From Hibiscus mutabilis (Eukaryota > Streptophyta > Magnoliopsida > Malvales > Malvaceae): DNA of 64,000 nt. The notes beneath the pieces are model-generated. The model saw only the letters and a program-made list of their open reading frames with translations. It did no database searches and had not been told where the DNA came from. The stretch covers positions 1-64,000 of the forward strand of contig JAGYYJ010002448.1 in assembly GCA_019671005.1 (NCBI GenBank). The letters run 5' to 3'. Every line of letters begins with the position of its first letter. Within the stretch, counting starts at the first letter, position 1. Positions 11,181 through 21,200 of the stretch are shown in pieces. The position numbers and the translations under genes were made by a program.

Positions 11181-14100
11181 ATGGCAAAGAATGTGGGAAT
11201 TCTTGCTATGGAAATCTACTTCCCTCCTACCTTTGTTCAACAGGTCTTCTTTCGTGGATACTTTTGGGGTTTCTGGGTTTTGGTTTCTTAGTTGAGAGTT
11301 GAGACAAGTGACAAAATGGGTAAAAAATGGATTCTTTGATTATTTTGCTTGCAATTTTCTCTCTCTTTTTTGTTTTTGTAATGATTTTTAATTTTCTTTT
11401 GGAAAGTTTATTTTAGTGTTTCTTATGTGATAATTCTATGGGGGGTTGGTTATTTTAAGTTTTAACTTTATGAGTTGTGAATTTTTATTCGTTGCCTTTT
11501 TTCTTTTACCTGGATCACAGATGGCCAGTAGTTAAAATTTTCTTGGATTTCACTTTCTCTCTTTTATTTTACTTCCTTTTTCTGGCAAAATTTATGTCTG
11601 CATGATCACCTGGAGTCTTATTTGATATTGTTTATTTCTAAAATCTTGGAAAATAGTAATGTTTCTTTCCTCATGTCTTCTTGGAAATCTTGATTTCAGA
11701 ATTAATAATTTAATAACATGAACAATCTCTTTGCTGTTGTTGTTGTTTCTTTAAAAAGAAAATAACCCATCATGTTCCAGTGTCAAGTACTTGTTGCTCC
11801 ATATTGAATTAATGTGATATATGGATTTATGAATCCTGTAAGCAGGGAGCATTGGAGGCTTATGACGGCGCAAGCAAAGGAAAATACACCATTGGACTCG
11901 GACAAGATTGCTTGGCTTTCTGTACCGAGGTGGAAGATGTTATCTCGATGAGGTTGGCAATCCTACAATTTACATCCACTCTTCTCATGCTGTTTTGTAG
12001 TATGCAGTCTATGGCTGAAATGAACATTCTCGGCCCTCGGGACCTTTGATTTGCAGTTTGACAGTTGTTACTTCACTCCTTGAGAAGTATAAGATTGACC
12101 CTAAACAGATTGGCCGTCTTGAAGTTGGCAGTGAGACTGTGATAGACAAGAGCAAGTCCATTAAGACCTTCCTGATGTAAATCTTTGAGGTAATCTTTGC
12201 AATCATCATGGTCTTCTTTGACACAATAAGATATCTTTGGAACATCATCAACTTGCTTGAAATAGCAGTCGAAAACAATGGCTTCCTGCATTTATTTGGA
12301 TCATTTTGTCAAAAACTTTAACACTACCAGCTAGCTGTAACCTTGTATTATTCTTGTGCTCTGGTCGAATCCTGCTTTATGTCAGTAATATTGTTTATAG
12401 ATCTCGTCCTGGTTTAGTGGATGGAGCTAGGGACAGCGTCGGTGAAAATTCCATTTATATTAATATCGAATAACTTGAAAGTTCTAGTTTATTTTTAATC
12501 GGATTTCTGTAAGTCGCTGTCTATTATTTCTTAGGACAACTTTGCTGCGGTTTATGATCAAATGCCTGTTCTTCACTCAATGCTCTTTTCTCAGGTTAAA
12601 CAAACAGAGATGTGCAAACACTGATATTGAAGGGGTTGATTCAACTAATGCATGCTATGGAGGGTCCGCGGCTCTGTTCAACTGTGTCAATTGGGTGGAA
12701 AGTAGTTCATGGGATGGACGATATGGCATTGTTGTTTGTACTGACAGTGCGGTATGCTCATTTCCTGTATTGTTACTTTAAGTGCGAACTTTTCCGTTGG
12801 TTTTAGTACTGGACTAAAGGAGCGGGTAATTTCATGTTTTTTTGTTCTCATTATCATTACACACTTCAAGAAGCTAAGCGCATTATTTTTCTCTTGAGTT
12901 TGTACATTTATATAGGCAAGATATTTAGCTTTCAAGTCATTTGGTTACACTTAACTAAAAAAATCATGGAGACATTCAATGGTCATACAACACAAGCTCT
13001 AGTTTTGTTTGGTTTTCTTACCGATGGCTTTGTTTCTCAGGTCTATGCTGAAGGGCCTGCCCGGCCTACTGGAGGAGCTGCTGCAATTGCTATGCTAATA
13101 GGGCCCGATGCTCCTATTGCTTTTGAAAGCAAACTTAGGGGGTCTCACATGTCCCATGTCTACGACTTTTACAAGCCCAACCTTGCTAGTGAATATCCGG
13201 TATTGCAACCGATTACCTCTCAAGTTTTGCTACTTTTATGGGAAATAATTATGTCAATGCTGTCATTAGGTTTAATTATAAAGATGTTTTAATCAGTTTA
13301 TAGGAATCATTAGTTGGCATATCAATCAGCTATATCGGTATTTTTTTTTTTTCAGTACGAGTTCCTGTTTAGATATGGTCCTAATCTATTGACATGCATG
13401 TGTAGGTCGTTGATGGAAAACTCTCTCAAACGTGCTATCTCATGGCTCTTGATACTTGCTATAAATATTTCTGTCATAAGTAAGTCACTATAGAAGTTTT
13501 TTTTCCCCTTTACAAAGGTTGCTTATGCCTCTACATTTGGCCGGCAGGTATGAGAAACTACAGGGGAAACAGTTTTCCCTGTCTGAGGCTGACTACTTCG
13601 TATTCCATTCTCCATATAACAAGGTGGCTAATTTTAGCAGTTATTGATAAATTTATAAAAAAATCTTTTGATTAATAATGGGAATTTTGGAATTTATCTG
13701 AAAATTTTCCATTTGAATTCATGCAGTTAGTGCAGAAAAGCTTTGCTCGTTTGTTGTTCAATGACTTCTTGAGGAATGCCAGGTTTCTCTTTTTCTTTGA
13801 TGCTCTGAGATTTCATCGATTGATTCATCTCTGTTTTCTTATTTACTTCGGTTTACATAATTTTGTAGTTCTGTTGACGACATTGCTAAAGAGAAGTTGG
13901 GTCCATTTTCAACTTTGACTGGTGATGAAAGCTACCAAAGCAGGGATCTTGAGAAGGTCTACTTTGAACTTCATTTTTTGGGGGTACTTGTGGTTGCTAG
14001 GGTTTGACAATTAAAAGTCCAACACTTTACCAGCACCTCATACAACTTTTTGGAACATCGAAGTGTCTAAGACTGGATTTAGAGAACTTTTTATTTGATC

Positions 14101-15126
14101 TGGTATAGCTGATACGTTATTGTGATCCATAATGACAATTGGCATTTAGATTCTTAATTAGGTTGCTTCATCAAAATTATGCACAACCAAAAGCAGTTCC
14201 AAGACTTGAAATTGCAGAACTTATTGAGGGATAGGCGGTGGAACTTCTTTGTTTCATACTACTTGCTGATGCCAATTACTTTCATGCATTTGCAGGCATC
14301 CCAACAAGTTTCAAAGCCCCTTTATGATGCTAAGGTGCAGCCCACCACCTTGATACCCAAGCAAGTTGGCAACATGTACACTGCATCTCTATATGCTGCG
14401 TTTGCATCCCTCCTTCACAACAAAAATAGTGAATTGGTAATTGTTTTTATCTTTTTTCGAATACGAAAATAGGCTATCTCTGCTCTATTGCTGGTTACAT
14501 GTCATATATTTAATATCGTGCAGGCAGGAAAGCAGGTAATACTATTCTCGTATGGAAGTGGTCTGACTGCCACATTGTTTTCTTTGCGACTCCATGAAGG
14601 TCAACATCCATTTAGCCTATCAAACATTGCAACAGTGATGAATGTGGCCGGGAAATTGAAGTCAAGGCACGAGGTAATCCTAATTTCTGTAAAACATACA
14701 ACAATGGAAAACTAAACGGTCATTCTACTACCTGCACACCTTTCAGTTGTAGGCTTCGTTATGTGAGAGAGCAATTGATAGGCACACAACCCCATTTATA
14801 ATTCAACTTAAGCACATTGGGAATTTAGTTTTTGTTTGAGTACCATAAAACTCAAACGAAAGGAAAATTTTGTTCGTTTTCTTATTAATTAGTTACCACT
14901 GAAAAGATAGTAATAGAGGTGATTCCATGCAGTTTCCCCCTGAAAAGTTTGTCGAGACAATGAAGCTCATGGAGCCAAGGACTTTGTGACAAGCAAGGAC
15001 TGTAGCCTTTTGTCTCCTGGGACATACTACCTCACCGAAGTTGATTCCATGTACCGGAGATTCTACGCGAAAAAGGAAGGGAACTGTACTGCTTGTGAGA
15101 ATGGTTCTGTCGGCAATGGTCACTGA
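11181..15126 (+). pseudogene. HMGS: Hydroxymethylglutaryl-CoA synthase gene with nonsense codon and deletion
   Basis: Cytosolic HMG-CoA synthase condenses acetyl-CoA and acetoacetyl-CoA in the mevalonate pathway. Twelve exons with GT-AG borders: 11181-11243, 11846-11952, 12057-12189, 12608-12751, 13041-13199, 13406-13479, 13548-13623, 13727-13782, 13869-13956, 14296-14436, 14524-14673, 14933-15126. Phases match throughout. Family motifs are intact: MAKNVGILAM at the start, catalytic Cys in STNACYGG, HVYDFYKP, FHSPYNKLVQKSFARL and FSYGSG. Two lesions break it. Codon TAA at 12178-12180 stands where plant homologues have Gln, leaving 97 residues. In the last exon the codons for His-Arg-Tyr-Gly plus one base are missing after MKLME (about 14971-14974), shifting the frame to TGA at 14987-14989. 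The deletion lies at a GGAG microhomology. An alternative donor at 12176 would remove the stop but breaks the frame. Non-function is inferred. Confidence 0.93.
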
Positions 15127-15665
15127 GTAACAGATTTATGATCCCGAGTGCCTGGAACGAGGCTTGTCTTAGATTTGCACGTTAAAAGGAAGTAGTTCAT
15201 TTAGCAGCGAATCTCTCTTTCAACCCTATTTTCATTTCCCCTTCATCTTTCTATTAAGTTCTTTGTAGAGCCAGTTTACTTGTGTTAAAAACAATGTAGT
15301 TGGCAATATATTGGTGTTATATTGATGCCATCCAATTTGTAGATACAGCATTTGAAGCTTGTTGATGCATGGAAAAAAACTACAACTTAGAAGGATATGT
15401 CATCTTGGATAGCCTAAAGATTTGGAGGAAAGCCTAATTTATGTCCCTTGTACTGATAGTACATACATATGATACGTGGCATCAGCCAATGGAATCAATT
15501 TTGTTAATCCACAAATGTCGGCCTTTTCAGATATTCACACCACTCGCATTCCTATTGGTCGACAGTAGTGGCCACCAAGATCAGTGGGACCCAGTGCATT
15601 TCCAACCGTTGGATTATGTTCCAAGGAAAACCCAGATGAGAAAATCAAAAGTCCAGCCAGCGAAT
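15127..15665 (+). other. HMGS 3' flank and TCP promoter region
   Basis: About 680 bp separates the HMGS stop from the TCP start. It holds the putative HMGS 3' UTR and the TCP upstream region. No gene is supported here; the 85-codon open frame at 15441-15698 has no recognisable features. Confidence 0.5.
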
Positions 15666-15672
15666 TATAAAT
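15666..15672 (+). promoter_or_regulatory. Probable TATA box of the TCP gene
   Basis: TATAAAT at 15666-15672, 134 bp before the TCP start codon, followed by a CT-rich leader (about 15685-15770) common in plant 5' UTRs. Confidence 0.5.
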
Positions 15673-15805
15673 CATTGCCATTATCCCTTCACTTCTAATA
15701 ATTTCCATCTTTGGATTAGTCTTTCCTTTCCATTCCGTCTCCGACCAACAAAATCTCCCCTTGTTTCACTGATCAAAAGAGAGCAACAAAATACGGATCC
15801 TGGAA

Positions 15806-16972
15806 ATGGAGCCTGTTGACGACGGAGCCACGCCTAATCTTGGCACCACTACAGCTAACAAGAACGATCAGGATTCTGAAAACTCTGCGTCAAAGGTTCT
15901 GCTTTTGAAACAAGAGCCCATAGAATCTGATACCGACTGGAAACCCCATCCTCCGCTGGAGCTGCCTATTGGGGTAGTCCCGGTCACTACGCAGGTTCAG
16001 CAGATGCCAGTGAAATTCCCTGCCCCCGCCGCTAAACGCTCCTACAACAAGGACCGTCACACGAAAGTCGAAGGCCGCGGTCGAAGAATCCGAATACCCT
16101 CCACTTGCGCCGCCAGGATCTTCCAGCTGACTCGTGAACTCGGCCATAAATCAGATGGGGAAACCGTCAGGTGGCTCCTCGAACATGCTGAACATGCTAT
16201 TATTGAAGCTACCGGTACCGGCACTGTGCCTGCGATCGCTGTATCAGTCGGTGGTACCCTCAAGATTCCCACAACGTCAGCGACAAACACTTCCAATAAT
16301 AATAATAATAATAATAGCCAAATAGATGACGGTGCCACAAAGAAAAGAAAACGCCCGGCGAACAGCGAGTTCTGTGATATAAATGATGGAATTCCAGTCG
16401 CAGTTTCACAACAACAGAAGCAGCAGCAGCAGTTAGTCACGCAGTATTCAGGGCTAGCACCGGTCGCTCCGCAAGCTCTGGTGCCGGTGTGGACCGTCGG
16501 AAATACTGGAATGATGGTACCGGCAAATGCGTTTTGGATGATCCCACAGTTTAACACTACGGCGTCCGGTGATGGGGTAACTTATCAGCCGCAGTTATGG
16601 GCTTTGTCGCCATCTTTAACACCGATTTTTAACATGGCCGCAAGGCCCACATCTTCATTCATTTCGACAAGTCAAACCCAAGCTGTTCTCAGCGACGGTG
16701 TATCGACTTTGACCGTGAATACAAGCAGTACTAGTAGACCGGCAGGGGCGGGAGTGGCAAAGAAGTCAACAATGGCGCCAAGCGTGAGTTCGGGTGGTAA
16801 TGGAAGCGGTAGCACTAGGGGTAAAACTCAGATGCTTAGGGATTTTTCACTGGAGATATACGATAAACAAGAGTTGCAGTTCATGGGTCGGTCATGGAAT
16901 CATCATCAACAGCCTATGCAAACTGCTTCCAAGCAATATATTTCAGATTCTGAAACTTTATATTCCAATTAA
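15806..16972 (+). CDS. Class I TCP transcription factor, TCP9/TCP19-like
   Basis: Single-exon, 388-residue nuclear DNA-binding protein. The TCP basic helix-loop-helix domain lies at about residues 82-136: basic region KDRHTKVEGRGRRIRIPSTC, then AARIFQLTRELGHKSDGET and VRWLLEHAEHAII. The shortened basic region is that of class I (PCF) TCPs, which bind GTGGNCCC-type sites and regulate growth, usually as dimers. The following ATGTGTVPAIAVSVGGTLKI and the C-terminal LRDFSLEIYDKQELQFMGR point to the TCP9/TCP19 group. N-terminal LKQE (about residues 34-37) fits a SUMO acceptor consensus. Low-complexity tracts are Asn7 at 164-170, encoded by an AAT run, and a Gln-rich patch SQQQKQQQQL. The frame is intact and the first ATG is the only one upstream of the domain. 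The exact orthologue is uncertain. Confidence 0.93.
   Translation: MEPVDDGATPNLGTTTANKNDQDSENSASKVLLLKQEPIESDTDWKPHPPLELPIGVVPVTTQVQQMPVKFPAPAAKRSYNKDRHTKVEGRGRRIRIPSTCAARIFQLTRELGHKSDGETVRWLLEHAEHAIIEATGTGTVPAIAVSVGGTLKIPTTSATNTSNNNNNNNSQIDDGATKKRKRPANSEFCDINDGIPVAVSQQQKQQQQLVTQYSGLAPVAPQALVPVWTVGNTGMMVPANAFWMIPQFNTTASGDGVTYQPQLWALSPSLTPIFNMAARPTSSFISTSQTQAVLSDGVSTLTVNTSSTSRPAGAGVAKKSTMAPSVSSGGNGSGSTRGKTQMLRDFSLEIYDKQELQFMGRSWNHHQQPMQTASKQYISDSETLYSN
16295..16317 (+). repeat. AAT microsatellite inside the TCP coding region
   Basis: A run of AAT triplets encodes the Asn7 tract after the TCP domain. Such triplet runs commonly vary in length between alleles. Confidence 0.8.
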
Positions 16973-17199
16973 ATCATAGTAATAATCCTGAGAACAAAAG
17001 AAAATGAAACAGTAGTGTAATCTGCGTTTCTCGAATTTGTTCATCTTAAGAGTTGCAAAATGCAGAGTACATGTTCTTCATCAACAAGCTTATCAATGTT
17101 TTATTGCGAGATTTGATCTAAAACGGATAAGGATTTAGAAACATGAATGAAATTTGTTATAGAAAGATTGAAATTCAAAGCTATCAAGTATGGTATTAC

Positions 17200-17345
17200 A
17201 CGTGTAAGTAGGGGTCGTGGGGCAAGTTCCGGACGGAGTGGTAGGCGTAGTTGGTCTGGTCTGGACACTGGTACTTGTGGCGGGTCCGCTCCATACCCGG
17301 GGGGTCCACGCTCCATACCCCAGAACTACGCATTCCACGCTCCTT
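17200..17345. repeat. GC-rich island with internal short repeats
   Basis: Sharp rise in GC within AT-rich DNA. On the minus strand the words GGAGCGTGGA and GTATGGAGCG each occur twice within about 60 bp. Frames are open on both strands (61-71 codons), but composition explains that. Not recognised. Confidence 0.4.
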
Positions 17346-19379
17346 GACAATCATTTCAGGTAACTTGTTTTTTTGATAAATTAGCTAGAAAAATGTCATT
17401 AAGCGTTAATTTGAAAATAATTATTTAATAATATATTTGCAAAAAAGAAAATAACAAATGCTGAAAATTCAAAAAGTAAATTCCACTCGTTTATATTTAA
17501 TTATTTTTTTATAAAATACATGAATCAAATAAAGAGATTAACAAAATATGATCCAAGACAGACTATTTTCAGAACTATGGTTGTTTACTGTTTAAGTCAG
17601 AAGTCGGAGAGAAAGCAATTCGACTTTGAACAGTATTTTGCCGAGAAAATAATAAATAAATGAAGTCGGAAGAAAAGCAATCCGACTTTGAACAGTGCCA
17701 TAATTTTTTAATGTTTTCTGGTTAAACATTGTTCAAAGATGGAGAAAAACTTTGGTCTTCTGATTCGAACAGTAAACTAAAATAGATCTGAAAATAATGT
17801 GGTGAGAACCATATTTTGAGAAAAAAATGGAACCACAATATTGTGGTAGTTTTGCCAGGTTTGGTGTAATAATAAGATATATTGTTTTTTTTTAATATCA
17901 GGATTTAAAAGTTATATTAGGATATAACTCAACAAGTGGTTTTAGTGAAAAAGAGTATGATGCTCATCTTAAGAGACTGCGTCCAAATCCTTTGTCTAAC
18001 AATATGAATTTTAAACATAAACAGTAAAATATACATAAAAATATCAAAAATAAAGAGATAAGATTAGCAAGTAAACCGATTTACTTGATTTGAGACTCAA
18101 TATGAACCAAAATATGATTGCTTAATCTTGATATGAAATCCAAAATAAATCAAACTGAACTAAAACCGACATAAATTTTATCTGGACCAATGCCAACACA
18201 TACACAACTTGGCATGTACCAAAAGTAATTCAAGCTGAAAGTAATATGAACCGAACATCAACTCGGTTTTAACCCGATAATTGAGTCGAAGTGAACGAAT
18301 AATTTATTTTTAAACAATATGATAAATAGTAAAATAATATATGTTTTATTCTCCTTATTTGTATTATACTATTAATCAACCATCGCACTTGGAATATTTT
18401 GATGGTTCAATATCATTTTTCATTTTTTAAAAGATCATCTCTAAATTTAATCCGATAATTTCTATTTTTAATAAGTATTTGATATGAAGCATACATTATC
18501 AGTAATTATATATATATCGATAAAAAAATTATATATTGATTGGACTCGTACTCAACTCAACATGAATTGACTTGAATTGAAATCGACTGATTTGATAACG
18601 ACCTGAAGATTTAAAGGTTGATTCAAATAAAGAATTTCTTGTTCTAATATTGACTCGACGTATAAATTAACCGATTTGATATTAATCAAACCCAAAAACT
18701 GAATGATCCGATATTTGTCAACTCAAAAGTTAACCGATATAGACCCAACTTATCATAAACATGAATTAAATTGAACCATATCTAATCTAATTCAAATCAA
18801 ACTTAAATCGTATATAATCTAAATATGAAATTACTTGAACTAAAACGAACCGACCCGAATCCGACCGCAATGACCCAATTATCACCCCCTAAGTAAACCC
18901 GCCTCATTTTTACACCTTTCTTCCATTGTACACGCTGAAAAGGGTAGTGGAGGCCGTGCAAGCGGGGGGTGGGGCTACTACTTGTTAGCCATGGATTTGG
19001 GTGCGCATGCAGCATGAACCCTGGGCCCGCTCTCTCTATCTTTTTTCTTTGCTTCACATACTTGTGGGGTCCAAAATGTGGGTGGTTCAATTTCACTTCA
19101 CTCTACTCTCTAGGCCTCACCGCTTCACGGGTGGACCCGTGCTCTTTATCATGGACGGTTGCCATTGGCCCCAAGTGGTACACCTTTTGGGGGGATGAAG
19201 GGACATGGTGGTCCACCTCCATCAAAATAAAGCAAAATGATCAGCTACGTGGCCCATGAATCCTGGCCGTCAGTTCTTACCCTTCTTGGTGGGTCAATCA
19301 CAGTATCACATATTTGCATACTTTCAATTTGCCAATTGTAAGGTACACAGGGAATGTGGTAAAATTTATTTGAATGGTT

Positions 19380-19775
19380 GAGTTGATAGTTTTATTTTAT
19401 AATTTAAATTTTATTTGACTTTTTTTAGTTTAATTAAATTTATAAAATTCGAGTCAAATTAAGTTGTTCGAGTTTATGTTCAAATTTAATTGTATATATT
19501 TATAATGTTATGATATTAATTGATTTAAATTAAACAATTTTCTATAACATATATGATATACAATGTATATCAAGCAGAATTGGGAGACTCGACTTAAACT
19601 TAAAAAATAATCTACTAGTTACTAAAAATTTTAAGTTATTTTAGTCTTATTTTAAAATTTAAGTTTTATTCAAAAAAATTCAAATCGGCTTTATAAAATT
19701 ATGATTCAAGTCAAAATTTTCACATCAAATTAAAAATTGGTTTTTAAGTTAAATTAAATTTTGCTCTTGAATTCT
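19380..19775. repeat. Dispersed AT-rich repeat, copy 2
   Basis: Diverged relative of 6985-7385, with the same order of words over about 400 bp (TATAAAATTCGAGTCAA, TTCAAATTTAATTGT, ATAATGTTATG, TTTTGCTC). Confidence 0.5.
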
Positions 19776-20989
19776 TCGAGTTACAGATATTTTACTGTTT
19801 TCTTTTCTCTTACGTAATAAAAGTGTAAAGTTCTATTTTCCCTTTGTTCTCTGGGAAAGAAAACACCTTTTCCGGAGGTTGTATTTTATAAAAAAAGTAT
19901 AGAGGAAAGAATGGATAATCGTTTTTTTTCTTACATGATATTTGTGGATAGGATTCGATGTTTCATAAACACTTTCTTTCATACCAATAATTAAAACATA
20001 AGAACATGTTTATGTACGGGTGATAATTTGTTTTTTTACAAAAGCATAATTTTTAGAGTTTTAAAAGTTAAAGTTTATAGTTAGAGTTTTAGTGTTTGTG
20101 ATTATGTTTAGATATCGAGAATAAATACTATAATTTAAAGTTTAAGGGTTATAGTTTAAAGCTCCTAAAAAGGATACACGACAACTTTAGAATTTCGTTT
20201 GTAAAAAAAAATTGAAAATTATAAAATTAAACTTTTAATTTTAAGGTTTAGAGATTTATGTTGTGCACTTGTGATTTAGGGTGTAGGAGTTTAGGTTGTA
20301 GGGTGTAGAATTTAAAATTTATGGTTAGTAACGCTACTCATCGTTATATCTATTTTGACAAAAAATGATAATTTAAACACCTAAAAAAACGAAATAATTT
20401 TGACACTTAGTTTGATATTAAGCCTAAAAATGACAAAAATATAAAATTAAGAAAAATTATAAAACTTATACTAAAAATACTAAAAAAATTATAAAACTAT
20501 TAATTAAAAAAAACATTATTAAACCGTAGGTCTGAAACACTAACTGCCTCAACCTTTGAAAGTTTAGACCAAACTTCCTTGGTAAAGCCTAAGCCGTCCC
20601 TTCTCTTTCACACCTATAACCATCGTCTAAAATTCATGGGGTTCATCATCTTCAATGGGGTCATTTTATTGCAGGCTTAATTTGACCCATTAAATTTGGA
20701 CTTTAGTCCTTAAATTTATAGGCTTAATAGATTTTTGTTTCTCCTGATGTTATACTCTAGCTATAGTTATGGGCTATGGAGCATCAATGAACTTCACAGA
20801 AAAACTAATTTGGAACAAGGATGAAAGAGATTATAATTGATATAGTTATAAGCAGAAAAACTAATTGAAGGGGCCTTGTCATTGGGCTTCTTGGTTGGCA
20901 CAGCTGAATACATCGGCTTTATCACTCATAAGCTTAAATGCCCAAAGGACTTTGTGTTTTATAACTAAAATATACGATATCGGTGGACA

Positions 20990-20996
20990 GGCCCAA
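20990..20996 (+). promoter_or_regulatory. Site II-type element (GGCCCAA) upstream of eIF2-alpha
   Basis: GGCCCAA (complement TTGGGCC) lies about 205 bp upstream of the eIF2-alpha start. TGGGCC-type site II elements are frequent in promoters of plant translation and cell-growth genes. Confidence 0.5.
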
Positions 20997-21118
20997 AGTC
21001 AGGCGAATGAAAAGGAGGTGTTAGACTGTACCGACGCCGTTTTATACACCTAAAAACATCTTGTTATTTTGTCTTCGTTTTCTCAAGCCTCACCAGTCTA
21101 CTCCTGCCAACTTCCTTA

Positions 21119-21127
21119 AAACCCTAA
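21119..21127 (+). promoter_or_regulatory. Telo-box (AAACCCTAA) of eIF2-alpha
   Basis: AAACCCTAA at 21119-21127, about 74 bp before the start codon, probably in or near the leader. Telo-boxes paired with site II elements characterise genes for the translation apparatus in plants, which matches the gene downstream. Confidence 0.65.
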
Positions 21128-21200
21128 CCCCAAAGTCACAATCCCTCAAAACAAATCTAATCCAAAGAACAGCGAAGAGGAAGTTAAAACTTGAACGAAT

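Larger units (their letters stand above)
16973..20989. other. Long intergenic region between TCP and eIF2-alpha
   Basis: No gene is supported. Contents are a GC-rich island at 17200-17345, AT-rich DNA to about 18060, a stretch at about 18060-18893 full of repeated words (AACCGA, GACCC, ACTCAA) that ends in TTATCACCCCCTA like an hAT terminus, a moderately GC-rich segment at 18900-19330 without a credible protein, a dispersed repeat at about 19380-19775, and eroded telomere-type words (TTTAGGG, GGTTTAG) at about 20215-20330. Confidence 0.5.

Noticed and set aside
12150..12190. Alternative donor GTAAAT at 12176 that would splice out the HMGS stop codon
   Set aside because: It removes 14 nt and shifts the frame into exon 4, so it does not rescue the protein.
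16057..16557. 166-codon minus-strand open frame with Cys- and Leu-rich runs
   Set aside because: It is antisense to the TCP coding region; the runs are the complements of the Gln and Asn codon repeats.
18060..18893. Possible hAT element ending in TTATCACCCCCTA
   Set aside because: I could not find the inverted left terminus or a target duplication, so only the vocabulary suggests it.
18803..19259. Overlapping 65-97-codon open frames in a moderately GC-rich segment
   Set aside because: No motif, no splice context and no family resemblance; open frames follow from composition.
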